In this document: positions 6,079-6,891 of the stretch, in pieces
Numbering within the stretch: the stretch's first letter is position 1
Layout: every line of letters starts with the position of its first letter
Source of the DNA: Candidatus Heimdallarchaeota archaeon
GTDB taxonomy: Archaea > Asgardarchaeota > Heimdallarchaeia > Heimdallarchaeales > Kariarchaeaceae
NCBI GenBank assembly: GCA_015522385.1
Contig: WAMJ01000234.1
Location: 1-6,891 of the forward strand
DNA: 6,891 bases
Direction of reading: 5' to 3'
Position numbers and translations under genes: made by a program
The notes under the pieces: generated by a model
Seen by the model: the letters and a program-made list of their open reading frames with translations, nothing else
Told to the model about the DNA's origin: nothing
The model's database searches: none

Positions 6079-6776
6079 AACAGTGACCTGAGGAATGCAA
6101 TCATCTGCTTCTTTCCAATCTTTGATGTCCCATATTCTCGGTTCCTGAAGGTGTATCCAAATTCACAGATCTTGCCGTCCCTAGGGAATGCCTTGAGTAT
6201 ATCGAAGAGGAACTTGTAACCAGTGGCGCTCAAGAGATCATTATTCTCAATGAGATCTTTAATCAAATTTACCTTTCCTCCGAAGAATCCTGACATAAGA
6301 TCGGAGGGTCTCTGTCTTCTTCTGATAAAGAGCGCCCACCATCCAAGTGTCTGTGCTCCCCATGATATCAGTTTCCGTGTGAAAGGCCACTCCTCAACGT
6401 GATCACGTCGACCAATGACAAGATCAACCTCTTGACCAAAGCACTTGATGGCATCAGCTATAGATTCAGGTGGATGCTGGAAATCTCCATCAATTACCAT
6501 AAAATATGGTCGTTTTACTAGTTTCAGAGCATCGGCTATGGAGATGGTCAACCCATGAATGTCCTCATTCTTCCTATCCAGAAGTCTGATGGAAGGGTTG
6601 GATCGATTTAGCTCCTGAACTATCTCAGAGGTTCCGTCTGTCGATCCATCGTCGGCTACAATGATCTCTATACCCTCATATAATGAGGCGATTGTCTCAC
6701 ATAGCCGCCTGATATTCTGGGATTCATTAAGCGTAGGAATGATTATCGACAGATCAGAGTGGTTCAACAACCACAA
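6075..6776 (-). CDS. Family 2 glycosyltransferase, polyprenol-phosphate mannose synthase (DPM1)-like
   Basis: This GT-A fold transferase has up to 233 residues and probably moves a sugar from a nucleotide sugar to a polyprenyl phosphate on the cytoplasmic face of the membrane, for protein or lipid glycosylation. Motifs are LSIIIPTLNE (9-18), VADDGSTDGT (40-49), the metal-binding DGD (96-98) in VIDGDFQHPPE, DLMSGFFGGK (159-168), GYKFLFDIL (186-194) and a C-terminal REYGTSKIG (213-221). The order matches DPM1 and related synthases, but mannose and dolichol are not proven. There is no C-terminal membrane domain, unlike the longer archaeal and bacterial relatives, so it resembles soluble human DPM1, which relies on partner subunits. 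No ATG start is available, because an in-frame TAA lies five codons above the first TTG. TTG at 6776, 6770 or 6767 are the options, and the upstream TATA-like box favours 6770 or 6767. Its stop shares CTAG with phoU. Confidence 0.9.
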   Translation of the reverse strand: MWLLNHSDLSIIIPTLNESQNIRRLCETIASLYEGIEIIVADDGSTDGTSEIVQELNRSNPSIRLLDRKNEDIHGLTISIADALKLVKRPYFMVIDGDFQHPPESIADAIKCFGQEVDLVIGRRDHVEEWPFTRKLISWGAQTLGWWALFIRRRQRPSDLMSGFFGGKVNLIKDLIENNDLLSATGYKFLFDILKAFPRDGKICEFGYTFRNREYGTSKIGKKQMIAFLRSLF

Positions 6777-6787
6777 AGATGTTTGGG

Positions 6788-6796
6788 ATTATTTAG
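6788..6796 (-). promoter_or_regulatory. TATA-like box of the glycosyltransferase gene
   Basis: The minus strand reads CTAAATAAT, centred near 6792. Starting about 25 bases downstream would place the transcript start at 6766-6768, on the TTG codons at 6770 or 6767, which implies a leaderless message starting at TTG. It is too close to the TTG at 6776 for that codon to be transcribed from here. Inferred from spacing and composition. Confidence 0.45.
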
Positions 6797-6853
6797 ACCT
6801 TGAGTTTCGGTTTCAGTTCGAGTCTGTAGGCTTGTATTTTTCAAGGGATGTGA

Positions 6854-6858
6854 GGGAG
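6854..6858 (+). promoter_or_regulatory. Shine-Dalgarno site of the truncated right-edge gene
   Basis: GGGAG lies 7 bases before the ATG at 6866 and supports that ATG as a real gene start. A T-rich TATA-like string (TATTTTT, 6835-6841) lies about 28 bases before the ATG. TTATTTAGA at 6789-6797 is an alternative promoter element on this strand. The sequence does not decide between them. Confidence 0.5.
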
Positions 6859-6865
6859 TCTATCT

Positions 6866-6891
6866 ATGAGTGAAGTCAAAGAGAGAATGGA
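6866..6891 (+). CDS. Start of an unidentified gene, cut by the window's right edge
   Basis: An ATG with a well-placed Shine-Dalgarno site opens a frame reading MSEVKERM before the sequence ends. Eight residues cannot identify a family. The gene is divergent from the glycosyltransferase, with an 89-base gap between the two. A PstS phosphate-binding protein normally begins with a signal peptide or lipoprotein leader. This charged N-terminus does not look like one, although too little is visible to exclude anything. Confidence 0.5.

Noticed and set aside
6661..6873. A 70-codon plus-strand open frame near the right edge.
   Set aside because: Its first part is antisense to the glycosyltransferase N-terminus, it has no clear ribosome site and no family features. 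The ATG at 6866, in another frame, has a good Shine-Dalgarno site.
1..6891. CRISPR array, insertion sequence, defence system or other novel multi-gene cassette.
   Set aside because: No direct-repeat arrays, transposase or terminal repeats were seen. All substantial coding regions belong to recognisable housekeeping or transport families.

Overview
The window looks like ordinary chromosomal DNA from an archaeon. The signs are TATA-like boxes about 26 to 28 bases before GTG, TTG or ATG starts that lack a Shine-Dalgarno sequence, purine-rich Shine-Dalgarno sites (GGAGG, AGGTGA) at genes inside the operon, frequent AGA/AGG arginine and ATA codons, and a short soluble DPM1-type glycosyltransferase. 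Base composition is intermediate. An Asgard-type or other mesophilic archaeon is possible, but the sequence here cannot fix the lineage, and a bacterial source is not strictly excluded.

Layout: (1) 1-601, minus strand: a histidine phosphatase whose last few codons lie beyond the left edge. (2) 602-707: a 106-base divergent promoter region with a TATA-like box, a small hairpin and an odd tRNA T-arm-like string. (3) 708-2324, plus: a 538-residue FAD-linked oxidase of the GlcD / D-lactate dehydrogenase type. (4) 2325-2389: a short gap with a perfect 9-bp inverted repeat next to a weak TATA-like box. (5) 2390-6078, plus: a tight phosphate-uptake operon. It holds a single-chain PstC-PstA permease fusion, PstB and a PhoU-like protein. 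pstCA-pstB and pstB-phoU are joined by Shine-Dalgarno sites that overlap the preceding stop codons. (6) 6075-6776, minus: a family 2 glycosyltransferase resembling dolichol/polyprenol-phosphate mannose synthase. It is convergent with phoU, and one CTAG tetranucleotide supplies both stop codons. (7) 6777-6865: a short divergent promoter region. (8) 6866-6891, plus: the first codons of an unidentified gene cut by the right edge.

How they work together: PstCA should form the membrane channel of a high-affinity phosphate ABC importer, PstB should power it, and PhoU should restrain it when phosphate is sufficient. The substrate-binding protein PstS is not in the window and must be encoded elsewhere, perhaps beyond the right edge. 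The phosphatase, the FAD oxidase and the glycosyltransferase have no evident link to phosphate uptake and appear to be independent transcription units. No mobile element, CRISPR array, functional RNA gene or clearly novel multi-gene system was found. The most distinctive items are the PstC-PstA fusion, the degenerate first metal motif in PhoU, the N-terminal extension of PstB and the promoter-proximal inverted repeat.
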